From Candidatus Kaiserbacteria bacterium RIFCSPHIGHO2_01_FULL_53_31 (lineage in GTDB: Bacteria > Patescibacteriota > Minisyncoccia > Phycocordibacterales > Phycocordibacteraceae), in NCBI GenBank assembly GCA_001781095.1, contig MFKU01000014.1, positions 1 to 59,528 on the forward strand: a stretch of DNA of 59,528 nucleotides, in the 5' to 3' direction. Below, piece after piece: positions 59,522 to 59,528 of the stretch. Below the pieces are notes generated by a model. That model had not been told where the DNA came from. It saw only the letters and a program-made list of their open reading frames with translations, and did not search any database. Within the stretch, counting starts at the first letter, position 1. Each line of letters opens with the position of its first letter. A program made the position numbers and the translations under genes.

Positions 59522-59528
59522 AAGATGT

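Noticed and set aside
1-59528. CRISPR array
   Set aside because: No regularly spaced direct repeats were seen on reading; the repeats present are dispersed palindromes.

Overview
The window looks like chromosomal DNA from a Candidate Phyla Radiation bacterium, most likely a Parcubacteria/Paceibacteria (Patescibacteria) lineage. This is inferred from gene content and protein style: a Mur ligase without its N-terminal domain, a PolA with almost no proofreading domain, a very short HolA, split ComEC, a VirB4/PrgI secretion-like locus, abundant type IV pilus genes, a diversity-generating retroelement and many tiny membrane proteins. GC content is about 50 percent over most of the window and clearly lower from about 56 kb to the right end. 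No rRNA operon or CRISPR array was seen. Six tRNA genes are present; none encodes the 3' CCA.

Layout. 0-5 kb: gene remnant, small membrane proteins, tRNA-Arg(GCG), tRNA-Arg(CCG), rpsT, ruvA, a murE-like ligase, a lamin-tail-like protein, tRNA-Lys. 5-9 kb, minus strand: tsaE-polA-holA operon and a lipoprotein with a consensus promoter. 9-15.4 kb, plus strand: a PilB/GspE ATPase, a candidate structured RNA, ruvB, yebC, ruvC and a class A penicillin-binding protein; with ruvA this supplies the whole RuvABC resolvasome. 15.5-19.5 kb: dnaN and dnaA on minus, rpmH-rnpA-yidC on plus, the classic origin neighbourhood. 19.5-26.4 kb, minus: a type IV secretion-like cluster (PrgI, TraC-like, VirB4, membrane and VirB2-like subunits). 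26.4-33 kb: DUF3467 protein, site-2 protease, rpmB, split comEC, superoxide dismutase, RNase H, recJ, HIT protein.

33.0-35.8 kb is the most interesting part: a complete diversity-generating retroelement (DGR). It has a target gene with a C-terminal variable repeat (VR), a template repeat (TR) 479 bp downstream, an Avd-like four-helix-bundle gene on the opposite strand, and a DGR-type reverse transcriptase. I aligned VR and TR by eye over 127 bp: all eight mismatches fall at adenines of the TR, the signature of adenine-directed mutagenic retrohoming. A run of ten G lies where the 5' ends of the avd and RT genes meet, and it disrupts the upstream reading frame of both. A RelB/YafQ-type toxin-antitoxin pair follows.

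36.4-44 kb: pgk and tpiA, three pilin/PilX-type genes, then pilC and pilB. 44-51 kb, mostly minus: HU, a tiny cysteine-rich peptide gene with consensus promoter and terminator, RNase Y, ClpP, a proton-pumping pyrophosphatase and NusA. 51-54 kb: three tRNAs flanked by related hairpin repeats, a trypsin-like protease, YraN and an endonuclease VII homologue. 54-56 kb is a poorly coding stretch with gene fragments, terminators and a candidate small RNA. 56-59.5 kb is an AT-rich acquired island with a PD-(D/E)XK-like protein, a LexA/CI-type repressor, a D12 adenine methyltransferase, a convergent nuclease-like gene (likely restriction-modification) and a terminase-small-subunit-like gene at the edge.

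Short palindromic elements are scattered through the window, several of them inside coding sequences and in frame, in the manner of Rickettsia palindromic elements.
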